Source of the DNA: CAZYVD01 sp964651045
GTDB taxonomy: Bacteria; Zhuqueibacterota; QNDG01; DSAB01
NCBI GenBank assembly: GCA_964651045.1
Contig: CAZYVD010000002.1
Span: 62,001 to 126,000 of the forward strand
Direction of reading: 5' to 3'
Length of the DNA stretch: 64,000 nucleotides
Part shown: one piece after another, positions 1 to 9,900 of the stretch
How the letters are laid out: every line of letters begins with the position of its first letter
Position numbering within the stretch: the first letter of the stretch is position 1
Notes under the pieces: model-generated
The model's database searches: none
Seen by the model: only the letters and a program-made list of their open reading frames with translations
Told to the model about the DNA's origin: nothing
Made by a program: the position numbers and the translations under genes

Positions 1-2
1 GT

Positions 3-131
3 TCAATAATAGAATCCAGCCCTGTGCCCGTGAGGTTTAAGCAGAGTAAAATATTTGCAGTGATGTTTGATATTCCAGAGGAGAGGGATAAACTCTCATT
101 TACCAGAAAGTTGTTGCAAAGCTGGAGTTGA
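3..131 (+). CDS. 3' end of a gene, probably mfd (transcription-repair coupling factor)
   Basis: The only open frame at the left edge gives about 42 residues ending in TGA, including '...PVPVRFKQSKIFAVMF...' and a terminal '...RKLLQSWS'. The hydrophobic-strand-then-helix pattern resembles the extreme C-terminus of Mfd, and mfd commonly sits directly upstream of surA-type PPIase genes in FCB and deltaproteobacterial genomes, as here. The sequence shows an open frame followed 42 bases later by the next start; the Mfd identity is inferred from a short tail plus context. The rest of the gene lies outside the window. Confidence 0.45.
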   Translation, partial: SIIESSPVPVRFKQSKIFAVMFDIPEERDKLSFTRKLLQSWS

Positions 132-173
132 ATCATTATTTTTATTAAATATTAAGATTAAAGAGGTAAGGAA

Positions 174-1892
174 ATGGTTAGATATAGAATAATAACGGCT
201 GTTTTTATATTAATATTTATTTTTAGCAGTTGTTCAAAAGAAGATCCAATAATCGTTAGGGTTGGGGAAAACCAGATAATAACAATAGATGAGCTTAAGG
301 AGAGTTTCAACACTGAGAAAGATTTTTTTAATGCAGATTCTGTTAAGATTTGTGCTAATCTGGACTCTCTAATAAACATAAGAATAATGACTAATTACTG
401 TTATAAACAGGGACTCGACAGAGATTCGACCGTTCTGAAGAGTATAGAACCCATAGAAAGGTTTTATTTAACAAGAAGACTTTATGAAAAAAAGATATTG
501 AGCAAACAGATAAAAGAGGGAGACATCAGAGATTTCTATAATCATATGGACAGAGATGTTTTGATAAGATATATATATTTTCAAGTTCCATCTGGTTCAG
601 GGAAAGACGAAGAAGAGAAGATAAAAACAAGAGCAGAGAATGTATTAAGGAGACTCAAGCAAGGAGAGGATTTTGAAAAAATAGAACAGGAGTATTCCAG
701 AAGTACCAGAAGTGGTTATGTAGGCATAGGCACAGACTCGATATCTTGGAACTGGTCATCTTATAAGAATCCTGTTGAAAACACTGCATTCTTATTAAAG
801 GAGGGCAGTATTTCTGGCCTGATAAGGGGGCACATGGCTTATTACATAATAAAAGTAGAGAAAATCAGAAAAAAAGAGAGAAGGCCATACAATGAATTAA
901 GAGGCTATATTTTAAACCAGCTTGAAAACAGGGACAGGAGAATTTTATTAAAAAAGAAAGACCGTTACAGAAGCAGAGTTCTTGCTGAGCACAAATTTTC
1001 ATGGAATAATGAAGGGATAAAATATTTTTTTGAAAGGCTTGGAATTAATGGGCCGGTTTATTGTGATATGTTAATAAAACATATTAAAGAGAATTTTACT
1101 GATGAGGAAAAGTCAACGGTCTTGGCCACTTTTGACAACAAAGTCTTTACAATCAAAGAGTTTATAGACAGGTTAGAGTGGATTCCTCCCAAGAGCTCGA
1201 TTCGTTTATACGCAATAGAGAGATTAAAGGGCAATATAAGACTTATGGTTGCAGAAGATATTCTGGTAGAAATTGCAAAGAGAGAGGGGCTGGATTCAGA
1301 CAGATTTTTTAAGGAGAAGATAAGAGAGGAAAAAGAGAAGGCAATGATTGTTGTGCTGCTTAAAAAGATATATGGAGATATTGAGCCAGAAGAAGAGGAT
1401 CTGAGAAGATTTTACAATGAAAGTGTAGACAGCCTCTACTCTGTTCCAGAGCGAGTCGTGGTTCAGGAGGTATTGGTGACCGACAGATCAAAGGCAGAGA
1501 AAATAGTAAAAATTGCCAGGAGAGGAGAATCGTTTTCAAGGTTGGTTGAGCAATTTTCAGAAAGAAGTGGGTTCAAGAAGATTAAAGGGAAAATTGGGCC
1601 GTTTGAGAGGGGAATGTGGGGAAGGATAGGTGAGGAGGCGTTCAAGATGAAGGAGGGAGAGATAGCAGGTCCAATAGAACTGGAGAACAATAAGGGATAT
1701 TCAATAATAAAGCTTATTTCAAGAATTCCTATACAGAGAATTCCATTCAACGAGATAAAGAGGGATGTGATAGATGATTATATAGAAAACATTAAAAGGA
1801 GGAAGCTGGAGGCCTGGCTTGCGGAGAAAAGACAGGAGATTCCGGTAACTATATACAGAGATGTTTTAAAACGAGAATTGGAGGGATTATAA
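174..1892 (+). CDS. Lipoprotein with two parvulin-type PPIase domains
   Basis: 572 residues. The N-terminus is a lipoprotein signal (hydrophobic residues 7-17, lipobox FSSC with Cys20), so it is probably anchored in the envelope and works in the periplasm. Two parvulin (PpiC/rotamase) modules can be read at about residues 130-235 and 425-520; both have the '...GEDF/GESF...EYS/QFS...' opening and a closing '...YYIIKVE' or '...YSIIKLI'. The first domain diverges (SGYVGIGTDSISW where GGDLGF is usual), so it may be a chaperone domain rather than an active isomerase. An SD-like 'gaggtaagga' precedes ATG 174. It leads a three-gene set of related chaperones, 4 bases before the next gene. Confidence 0.85.
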   Translation: MVRYRIITAVFILIFIFSSCSKEDPIIVRVGENQIITIDELKESFNTEKDFFNADSVKICANLDSLINIRIMTNYCYKQGLDRDSTVLKSIEPIERFYLTRRLYEKKILSKQIKEGDIRDFYNHMDRDVLIRYIYFQVPSGSGKDEEEKIKTRAENVLRRLKQGEDFEKIEQEYSRSTRSGYVGIGTDSISWNWSSYKNPVENTAFLLKEGSISGLIRGHMAYYIIKVEKIRKKERRPYNELRGYILNQLENRDRRILLKKKDRYRSRVLAEHKFSWNNEGIKYFFERLGINGPVYCDMLIKHIKENFTDEEKSTVLATFDNKVFTIKEFIDRLEWIPPKSSIRLYAIERLKGNIRLMVAEDILVEIAKREGLDSDRFFKEKIREEKEKAMIVVLLKKIYGDIEPEEEDLRRFYNESVDSLYSVPERVVVQEVLVTDRSKAEKIVKIARRGESFSRLVEQFSERSGFKKIKGKIGPFERGMWGRIGEEAFKMKEGEIAGPIELENNKGYSIIKLISRIPIQRIPFNEIKRDVIDDYIENIKRRKLEAWLAEKRQEIPVTIYRDVLKRELEGL

Positions 1893-1896
1893 GACA

Positions 1897-2745
1897 ATGA
1901 AAAAAAGGGAATTTCTTATTTATCTTGGTGTATTGTTAATTGTCGCATTTTGTTGCAAAAGAGGCGGTTCTGAGGATGAGATTGTTGCGCGTGTTAACAA
2001 TGCAACACTGACTAAAAAGCAGTTGCGGAAGCAGATGGAGTGGGACGGAATAGACATCCAGCAGGAGTCGGAGTATGTTGACAGATGGATAGACAGGGAA
2101 CTGTTATATCAGGAGGCAAGAAGACTAAAAAGAGAGAACAGAGAAGAACTCAAATGGATGCTTGAGAAGATGGAGAAGGAGTATTTGATAAATAAGTTGA
2201 TAGAGAAAACATTCTCAGAAAAGATAAATATCACAGACGAGGAGATCAGTTTCTTTTATGAAAACAACAAGAGTATGTTCACCGTTGCAGAGGATGAGGT
2301 GCGAGCGCTTCATATATTAACAAAGACAAAAAAAGATGCAGATGCGGCAAGACAGCAGATAATGGCAGGCAAGCCATTTGATCAGGTCGCAAAGGAGTAC
2401 TCTGTTGGAATTTTTAAAGACAGGGGTGGGGATATGGGGTTTTTTAAGAGAGATGAGGTTATTCCAGAAATAGGACGCTATGCCTTCAGGCTTTCAGAGG
2501 GTGGTGTTTCACCTGTTTTTAAGAGCAGCCATGGGTATCATATTATAAAGGTACTCAAGAAGCGGTTGAAGGGTGAAGTTAGATCTATAGAAGACGTCAG
2601 GGATGAGATATTTCAGCAGCTCAGAGCAAGTAAGGAACGGTCGGTTTACCAGGATCTTCTCTATCAGCTGAAGAACCGGGCAGATGTTTTAGTGGTTATT
2701 CCACCAAGAGAAGTGAGGCCCGATTCTTTAAAACAAAAAGATTAA
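1897..2745 (+). CDS. PrsA-like parvulin-type peptidylprolyl isomerase lipoprotein
   Basis: 282 residues. A lipoprotein signal with a Cys pair at 19-20 (VAFCC) is followed by a SurA-N-like helical segment (residues 27-130) and one well conserved parvulin domain (about 134-222: ALHILTKTK, GGDMGFFKR, SHGYHIIKV). This is the classical foldase layout of PrsA/PpiC proteins, which catalyse prolyl isomerisation on unfolded secreted or outer-membrane proteins. It lies 4 bases after the two-domain lipoprotein and 18 before surA, so the three are almost certainly co-transcribed. Family assignment is firm; client proteins are unknown. Confidence 0.88.
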   Translation: MKKREFLIYLGVLLIVAFCCKRGGSEDEIVARVNNATLTKKQLRKQMEWDGIDIQQESEYVDRWIDRELLYQEARRLKRENREELKWMLEKMEKEYLINKLIEKTFSEKINITDEEISFFYENNKSMFTVAEDEVRALHILTKTKKDADAARQQIMAGKPFDQVAKEYSVGIFKDRGGDMGFFKRDEVIPEIGRYAFRLSEGGVSPVFKSSHGYHIIKVLKKRLKGEVRSIEDVRDEIFQQLRASKERSVYQDLLYQLKNRADVLVVIPPREVRPDSLKQKD

Positions 2746-2763
2746 AACAAGCTGAGGATAGAC

Positions 2764-4059
2764 ATGAGAAAGAGCCAGATTATATTTTTAATTTTCATGA
2801 TCATGAGTCTGATTTCAACATTATTAGGTCAGGAGGTGCTGGAGTGTATTGTTGCAATCGTTGGGGATAAGGCAATTCTTAAATCAGAACTAATGAGCAC
2901 ATCCCAGGCAATAGCATTACAGTATGGCATAGATCCAAACACTGAACCAGAGAAGTTTAAAAGACTAACCAGAAGTGTGCTAGAAAATATGATTAACGAA
3001 AATGTTCTTCTTGCAAAGGCTGAGGAGGATACAATTACAGTTGACGATCAGACTGTGGAGAAGGAGCTGGATGCAAGAATACAGAGTTTTATTGATCAGC
3101 TGGGTTCTAAAGAGAAGGTTGAAAAATATTTTGGAGAATCAGTTAACAAGATAAAGAGAGACTACAGAGAGGTTATAAAAAACCAGCTAATAGTGCAGAA
3201 GGTGCAGAGCAGGAGGCTTATGGAGGTGCAGATATCGCGACGTGAGGTTGAACAATTTTTTAATGCCATTAAGGACAGCCTTCCTGAAATAGGAAGGCAG
3301 GTAAATCTCCGTCACATCTTGCTTGCATTTAAGCCGGGAACAAAGGCTAGAGATTACGCACTCGAAAGAATGAGAGAGATAAGGAAAAGGATAGAGAATG
3401 GAGAATCCTTTGAGAAACTGGCCGCGCAATTCTCTGAGGATCCTGCCACTGCCTCAGATGGAGGAGATCTTGGTTTTATAGAGAGAGGCACACTCTTTCA
3501 ATCGTTTGAAGAGGCAGCCTTTCGGCTATCAAGACCGGGAGAGATATCAGAGATTGTCGAGTCGCCTGTTGGGCTCCATCTGATTAAACTAGTGGAGAAG
3601 AGAGGCAACAGGGTGCATGTAAAGCATATACTTATACGTCTTTCTGTGACAGATGTTGACGAGAGTGAAATATACAATAAGATACTGGAGTTGAGAAACA
3701 GGGCACTTGCTGGAGAAGATTTTGGTGCTCTTGCGAGTGAGTTCTCGGATGATCCCGATACAAAAGACAGCGGTGGCAGTTTAGGCTGGCAGCTTGTAGA
3801 TGACTTTCAGATTAAGGAGTTTAAAGATGCAGTCGATACTCTGAAGGAGGGGGAGATATCGCTTCCGTTTAAGACAAAGTTTGGTTATCACATAGTTAAG
3901 GTTGAGGGCATAAGAGAGAAGAGAAGATACTCACTTAAGGAGGATTGGGAGCAGATAAAGGGCTTTGCCCTCCAGAGAAAACGGCAGAAGGTATTGGGGG
4001 AATGGTTACAAGAGCTTCGTAATAATATATATATTGATATCAAAGAAGACCTACTATAA
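2764..4059 (+). CDS. surA: Periplasmic chaperone SurA (two parvulin domains)
   Basis: 431 residues, the usual SurA length. Signal peptide (residues 1-23, cut after LLGQ), SurA N-terminal domain (ECIVAIVGDKAILKSEL, about 27-150), parvulin 1 (about 180-280: LRHILLAFK, GGDLGFIERG, GLHLIKLVE) and parvulin 2 (about 284-382: VKHILIRL, GGSLGWQ, GYHIVKVE). SurA escorts unfolded outer-membrane proteins from the Sec translocon to the Bam complex. The large number of barrel-like or secreted proteins nearby (FadL, the 14.3-kb barrel, sorted proteases) are plausible clients by inference only. Third gene of the chaperone operon. Confidence 0.9.
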   Translation: MRKSQIIFLIFMIMSLISTLLGQEVLECIVAIVGDKAILKSELMSTSQAIALQYGIDPNTEPEKFKRLTRSVLENMINENVLLAKAEEDTITVDDQTVEKELDARIQSFIDQLGSKEKVEKYFGESVNKIKRDYREVIKNQLIVQKVQSRRLMEVQISRREVEQFFNAIKDSLPEIGRQVNLRHILLAFKPGTKARDYALERMREIRKRIENGESFEKLAAQFSEDPATASDGGDLGFIERGTLFQSFEEAAFRLSRPGEISEIVESPVGLHLIKLVEKRGNRVHVKHILIRLSVTDVDESEIYNKILELRNRALAGEDFGALASEFSDDPDTKDSGGSLGWQLVDDFQIKEFKDAVDTLKEGEISLPFKTKFGYHIVKVEGIREKRRYSLKEDWEQIKGFALQRKRQKVLGEWLQELRNNIYIDIKEDLL

Positions 4060-4079
4060 CCATTGATGAGCATAAATTA

Positions 4080-5726
4080 ATGAAGAAACACTTCTTTGCA
4101 TTAATTGTACTTATAACGATTCAGTTTTTACAGGCAGGGCTTCCAAAAAAGTTTGATCTTCGCGATGTTAACGGAAAAAACTTTGTAACTTCTGTTAGAA
4201 CTCAGCAAGGAGGGACCTGCTGGACTCATGGAACAATGGCAGCAATCGAGGGCAATCTTATGATAACGGGTGTATGGAGTGCGGCAGGAGAGCAGGGAGA
4301 GCCAAATCTTGCAGAATATCATTTAGACTGGTGGAATGGATTTAATAGCAATTCCAATAAGGATCGCACTCCTTCCGATGGAGGTGGGCTGGTTGTTCAT
4401 ATGGGTGGCGACTATAGAGTAAGTTCTGCATATCTTTCAAGAGGGGATGGAGCAGTTAGAGATGTTGACGCTCAGCAGTACGAACCTGCTCCTCAGCAAA
4501 GAAGTACAGAGTATCACTACTATTATGTTCGTGACATTGAGTGGTACAGCGCAGGAGAAAATCTGGAACACATAGAGATAATCAAAAAGAAGTTGATGGA
4601 GCATGGAGTGATGGGTACGTGTATGTGTTATAACTCATTGTTCATTAACAGGCAGTATGAACACTACCAGCCAGAATACAATAATGCAGACCCCAATCAT
4701 TCCATTGCCATTGTTGGCTGGGATGATGATGTAGAGATTGATGGAGCTCCTGGAAAGGGGGCATGGTTGTGCAAGAATAGCTGGGGAGCCTACTGGGGGC
4801 TGAATGGATATTTCTGGATCTCATATTATGATAAACACTGTGGTAAACATCCAGAAATGGGAGCAGTCTCGTTTTATAATGTTGAGCCTATGAGATATGA
4901 TACAATCTACTATCATGATTACCACGGCTGGAGAGATACAAGGCCTGAAATTAAAGAGGCCTTTAATTGTTTTGTTGGTAATGAAAACCAGAAACTGGAG
5001 TCTGTGAGTTTTTATACGGCAAAAGACAGCATTGAATATATAGTAATAATTTATGATAGATTTAAGAATGGCCAGCTGCTGGATGAGTGTTCTGTAAAGT
5101 CGGGAACAATTTACCATAAGGGGTTTCACACCATAGATCTCGATTCTTCTGTGGCTCTTGCGGAAGACGACTCCTTCTATATATATCTCTATCTTTCGGA
5201 TGGGGGCCATCCTATTGACAGAACATCAATTGTACCGGTTCTTCTTGGAGCAAAGAGTTATTATCCTCTAGTGGTCTCTAAGGCAGATCCTGGTGAGAGT
5301 TATTATATGAGCGATGGAGAGTGGAAAGACCTTTACAATTATAGTTTTAGCGATCCTTCATGGAACCATTCAGCCAATTTTTGTATCAAGGGTCTTGCAG
5401 TTAACGAGTCGGGTGCAGAGGATTCGTCATCTGGTAATGAGAGTCCAACCTCTTTTCAACTGTTTCCAAATTATCCAAACCCGTTTAATCTGACAACAAA
5501 AATCAGGTACTATCTCCCCCAAAAGACGAGAGCCGTTGTGAGGATATATAATCTCCGTGGAGAGAAAATAAAAACTCTAATAAATCAGATTCAGAGTTCT
5601 GGCATGAAGGAACTGACCTGGGATGGAACAGACGAGGGCGGCATGGTAGTTGGTTCAGGCATATATTTGTGCGTGTTGCTGGCAGACGGAGAGACCTCAA
5701 GCATCAAGATTACACTCATTAAATAG
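4080..5726 (+). CDS. Secreted C1-family (papain-like) cysteine protease with C-terminal sorting domain
   Basis: 548 residues. Signal peptide 1-19, then a papain-fold domain: nucleophile Cys47 in QQGGTCWTHG, His207 in NHSIAIVGWDDD, Asn233 in CKNSWGAYWG, all in family order. The oxyanion Gln is probably Gln42 or Gln43, one or two residues nearer the Cys than in papain. Residues about 265-440 match the layout of the 'lectin-like' beta domain found after such C1 proteases. Residues 459-548 (FQLFPNYPNPFN onward) form the FlgD-like/type IX-style sorting domain common in FCB phyla, so the protein is likely secreted or surface-attached. It follows surA by 20 bases and may be in the same transcript. 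Confidence 0.82.
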   Translation: MKKHFFALIVLITIQFLQAGLPKKFDLRDVNGKNFVTSVRTQQGGTCWTHGTMAAIEGNLMITGVWSAAGEQGEPNLAEYHLDWWNGFNSNSNKDRTPSDGGGLVVHMGGDYRVSSAYLSRGDGAVRDVDAQQYEPAPQQRSTEYHYYYVRDIEWYSAGENLEHIEIIKKKLMEHGVMGTCMCYNSLFINRQYEHYQPEYNNADPNHSIAIVGWDDDVEIDGAPGKGAWLCKNSWGAYWGLNGYFWISYYDKHCGKHPEMGAVSFYNVEPMRYDTIYYHDYHGWRDTRPEIKEAFNCFVGNENQKLESVSFYTAKDSIEYIVIIYDRFKNGQLLDECSVKSGTIYHKGFHTIDLDSSVALAEDDSFYIYLYLSDGGHPIDRTSIVPVLLGAKSYYPLVVSKADPGESYYMSDGEWKDLYNYSFSDPSWNHSANFCIKGLAVNESGAEDSSSGNESPTSFQLFPNYPNPFNLTTKIRYYLPQKTRAVVRIYNLRGEKIKTLINQIQSSGMKELTWDGTDEGGMVVGSGIYLCVLLADGETSSIKITLIK

Positions 5727-5758
5727 TTTATTTCTACCTGAGAAATCAGGAGGGCGGA

Positions 5759-6259
5759 TTGGAAATTGCAGGAATCATAATTTTCTGGATCGTTCTTATA
5801 GGTGGAATTGTTGTTATTCCATTTGGAATTCCTGGTACATTCATTATTGTGGCCGATGCATTGGTATATGGCCTTGCAACTGGTTTTGAAAAGATAACAC
5901 TGCTATTTGTTGGTATTCTTCTGGCAATGGCGGTTGCTGTGGAGGTTGTTGAGGGTATTCTTGGCGCATTCATGGCAAACCGTTTTGGTGGATCGAAATG
6001 GTCAATGGCAGGTGCAATATTGGGTGGATTTATCGGGGCAGTAATCGGTACACCAATAGCGCCAGTTATTGGGACACTGCTCGGTGGATTTCTGGGAGCA
6101 TTCACAGGAGCAACCCTACTGGAGTGGATTCACTCATCAGATATTGAACGCTCGCTCAGAGCAGGACTTGGTGCATTTTTTGGGGCGGTTGGAGGAAAGA
6201 TTACCAAGATTGTGGTAGCTATCATCATGGTAATCATGACAGGCATCAGAGTGTTTTGA
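5759..6259 (+). CDS. DUF456-family membrane protein
   Basis: 166 residues starting at TTG 5759, chosen because a strong AGGAGGG ribosome site ends about 5 bases upstream. The chain is almost wholly hydrophobic: two N-terminal membrane spans with the FGIPGTF motif, then long glycine/alanine-rich helices (GGFIGAVIGTPIAPVIGTLLGGFLGAF). The pattern fits the DUF456 family of small inner-membrane proteins of unknown role. It opens the block leading into DUF4159 and DUF4175. Function is unknown. Confidence 0.75.
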   Translation: MEIAGIIIFWIVLIGGIVVIPFGIPGTFIIVADALVYGLATGFEKITLLFVGILLAMAVAVEVVEGILGAFMANRFGGSKWSMAGAILGGFIGAVIGTPIAPVIGTLLGGFLGAFTGATLLEWIHSSDIERSLRAGLGAFFGAVGGKITKIVVAIIMVIMTGIRVF

Positions 6260-6276
6260 TTTGATATGGGAAAGAT

Positions 6277-6948
6277 ATGGTTCGTTGCATCAAGATCCTT
6301 TTGTTAACAATTTTTATTGCTCCTAATGCTCTGATGCAGACAGAAGAGGCGAGCTCTCTGGTAATAGCAAGGGTAAAATATCGGGGAGGAGGTGACTGGT
6401 ACAACGACCCTTCCATTTTGCCAAACCTCTGTAGATATATAAAAGAACACACAAATATCAAGATATCAGATAAAGAGGAATCGGTATCGCTGAGTGATGA
6501 TGAGATGTTTTCATATCCTATTCTATTTCTAACAGGGCACGGAAGGATAACGTTGTCAGAAGAGGAAACGTTGCGGTTAAGAAAATATCTTTTACACGGA
6601 GGATTTCTCTATGCAGATGATGACTATGGCATGGACAGATATTTTCGGGCCATAATGAAGAAAGTTTTTCCTGAACGTGAACTGGTTGAACTTCCCTTTT
6701 CTCATGGAATCTATCATATATTTTATGAATTTGATCATGGTCTTCCAAAAATACACGAGCATGACAATAAGAGCCCACAGGGCTTTGGAATTTTTGATGA
6801 TGCAGGAAGGTTGATGGTCTTCTATACGTATGAGACCAATATCTCTGATGGATGGGCCGATCCTGAAGTACATAACGATCCGCCAGAGAAGAGAGAAGAG
6901 GCATTTCGAATGGGTACAAACATCATAATCTGGGCATTAATCAACTGA
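6277..6948 (+). CDS. Exported DUF4159 protein
   Basis: 223 residues with a signal peptide (1-20). The mature part carries the DUF4159 hallmarks: RVKYRGGGDWYNDPS, YPILFLTGHG, then LRKYLLHGGFLYADDDYG and a late IHEHD...GIFDDAGRLMVFY segment. The family looks like a glutamine-amidotransferase-like fold without an obvious nucleophile, and is found with DUF4175 and BatA/vWA-type envelope genes. Here it lies directly ahead of the DUF4175 gene (9-base gap). Biochemical role unknown; family call is confident, the fold remark is inference. Confidence 0.8.
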   Translation: MVRCIKILLLTIFIAPNALMQTEEASSLVIARVKYRGGGDWYNDPSILPNLCRYIKEHTNIKISDKEESVSLSDDEMFSYPILFLTGHGRITLSEEETLRLRKYLLHGGFLYADDDYGMDRYFRAIMKKVFPERELVELPFSHGIYHIFYEFDHGLPKIHEHDNKSPQGFGIFDDAGRLMVFYTYETNISDGWADPEVHNDPPEKREEAFRMGTNIIIWALIN

Positions 6949-6957
6949 GAGGATATT

Positions 6958-9900
6958 TTGGAAAGGGATCGGGATGAATATATAAAAATCTGTAAAAAGA
7001 TCGACGAACTCAGGCAAAAAGAGAAGAGAGTAGAGCTGATATCATCATTGATCTTATATCTTTCAATTCTGATTTTAATGCTCTTTGTGTTCTCAGTTCT
7101 TGAAGCGGTTTTTCATTTTAACTCTTTTGCAAGGGTTTGTATTTGTGCGGTGCTCTCCGTTTTACTTTTTTTATTTTTTATTATCATCATAGGGCGGAAA
7201 ATTTATTCGCTTCTATTCAGAAGGAATCATCCTTCGGATGACTCTATTGCATTGAGGATAGGAAACCACTTCCCAACAATAAAGGATCGTCTGGTAAATG
7301 GGATTCAGGTTTACAGGCAGAAATCGGAGAGAGGAACATCGAAATTTCTTGCAAGTGCTGCCTTGACACATATTGCAGAAGATTTCATATCTCTTGACCT
7401 TTCGAAGGTAGTTCAAAGAAAAAATATTTTTAAGTCTCTTAGGATGCTTCTTATCTTAATTGTGGTTGTGACAGTTTCATTTGTACTATTTAAACAAGAT
7501 TTAATTTCATCGATTAATAGAATAAAATATCCGCATATGGATTTTTCTAATATTTCAATACTTGGAATAGAGGTCCATCCTGGAAATAGGATAGTAAGAG
7601 CAGGAGAGGATGTTGAGATCTGGATTGATGTAAATGGTAGAGTGGAAGATGGCCTGGTGCTGTGCTGGAGCAGGCAGAACGGAAAAGAGGAGTTTCGAAG
7701 ACTGGAGAAGCCCTTTAAATATCGATTTTCATCAATGCGGAAATCGATCGATTATTATGTCAGATATAAGAGATATAAATCTGAAAAATACAGGATAGAG
7801 GTTGTTAGGCCGCCCTCAGTTGTTGGACTAAGAGTATTGATCAAACCACCCCCCTATGCAGGAGACGGTGTCTGGAAGGAGGAAACAAATGATGGAGAGA
7901 TAGAAGCACTGAAGGGGTCTGCAGTTAAAATAATTGTGACATCGAATAAAATATTAAGAAGAGGTGCGATTGTCTTTGAAAGCTCAAAAGAGGAAGAGAT
8001 GGATGTGAATGGAAGAGCTGCAGAAGGGTTCTTTAGAATTGAAAAGGACGACAGCTATTTTATCATTTTAGAAGACACGCTTGGTTTTAAAAATTCAGAC
8101 CCCGTTTCACACCAGATAAGAGTTCGGAAAGATTTCTATCCATTGGCAACTATTCTTTATCCAGAAGGAGATGTAGAACTTGATAGGTCGATGAGTGTAC
8201 CACTTCGGCTTAGCGGTGAAGATGATTTCGGGATCCTTAGATACTATCTTGTATTTCGTATAAAGAGAGAGATGTTTGGTGAAACTTTCTCTGACACAAT
8301 TTTCTTTTCACAAAGAGAAAAAGGAGTCAGGTCAAGGAGGGAAGTATACTTAGATTTTGTATGGGGTCTTGATACACTTCCTCTATTGCCTGAGGATGTT
8401 GTAGAATACAGATTTGAGGTGTGTGACAACGATTTTGTATCGGGGCCAAAGATCGGGAGGAGCAAGATACTCTCAATACATTTTCCATCGATGTGGGAAA
8501 TTTTTCAAAAGGTAAACAGTGAGCAGACAGATCAGATCGAAACCGTTTCTGCAATACTGGAGAGGGCAAAGAGAATAAAGAAGAAGTTGAGAGGCCTTGT
8601 AGAAAGAGTAAGGGGTGAAGATAGATTGAGATGGGAGAGAAAACAGGATTTGGAATCAGTGATTAAACAAGAGAAGATGGTTTTTAGTGGAGTCGACAGC
8701 CTTCAGCGCAGATTGGAGAGGATGATTGAAAGATTGGAAAGAGAAGATCTTGCTGCAGCCGAGACTATAGAAAAATACAGAGAGCTTCGGGAGCTCTTAA
8801 GTCGGATTTCATCACCAGAATTAAAAAATGCAATGGAGAGGCTACAGAATGCGATCGAGAATCTTGATAAAGACTTAGTTGAAAAGGCTCTTGAAAAGAT
8901 GAATATATCTCACGACGATGTTTTGCGTTCACTGGACAGGACGATATCTCTTCTAAAGAAGATTCAGATTGAACAGAGAATAGACAGGTTGGTAAAATCG
9001 ATTGAAAGGATTATTGAAAGGCAGGAAGGAATAAGAAAAAGTGCAAGAAAAAGCAGTAAAGAGGCAGCAGAGTCTCAGAAGATTAATATAGATGATACTA
9101 AAAAATTTGAAGATGAGATGAAGGTGCTCTATAGCAGAAGAGATAATTTCCCTGAAATAGATTTTACTCTTTTAAAGGCAGCAGTCGATACGTTTGATTC
9201 GAGTGGTCTAATTAAAAAACTTGAAGTGATTCAGAAGATGATTGAGGCAGGCAGAACAGAAGAGTCGTGTGAGATGAGTTCTCTTGCAGAGGGCAAGCTA
9301 TCATCGGTCTCGAACTTACTTAAAATGATGCGCAATGAGATTGGAAGAGAGCAGAGAGAAAAGACCGTTGCAATATTGAGAAGGGTTTGCTATGATTTAC
9401 TGAAAATTTCAGAGGCAGAAGAGTCTCTGATCTTTGACATCAAAGAGGGAGAGATACGGCCTGATGAAGCTGCGGAAATGCAGCTTTCACTTTTTTCAGG
9501 GTTAACAGCCATATCAGATTCTCTGCATCAACTCTCTCTTGAGACATTCTATGTTACACCCTCTATCTGGGCAATAATTGGAAGTTCACAGCAAGAGATG
9601 ATGCATGCAATAAGGAGACTGGAGCAGATGCAGCACTTGCAGGCAGTAGTTCACCAGAAAGAGGCAATGGGTCTTTTAAACAAGGGGATAATCGAGATTC
9701 AGAACATATTGAAAAGAGTTAAAGAGAATGGTTCTTTTCTGGGGATGGAGGAATTCTTTAAAGAGCTCGAGGATATCTCAAAGAGACAGGAGGGAATAAA
9801 CAGTGCTACCATGGGGCTATTTAAAAACAGGATGATGTTGGGCGACCAGACATCAATTTTAAAACTTGCGGCCGAGCAGCAAGCAGTAATGAAAGAACTT

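Noticed and set aside
4821..5210. Minus-strand open frame of 129 codons inside the C1 protease gene
   Set aside because: It lies opposite a protein with a full catalytic triad and good codon use; no ribosome site or known domain.
5650..5889. Plus-strand frame of 79 codons across the 3' end of the protease and the DUF456 gene
   Set aside because: It is out of frame with both and ends inside DUF456; composition is that of a shadow frame.
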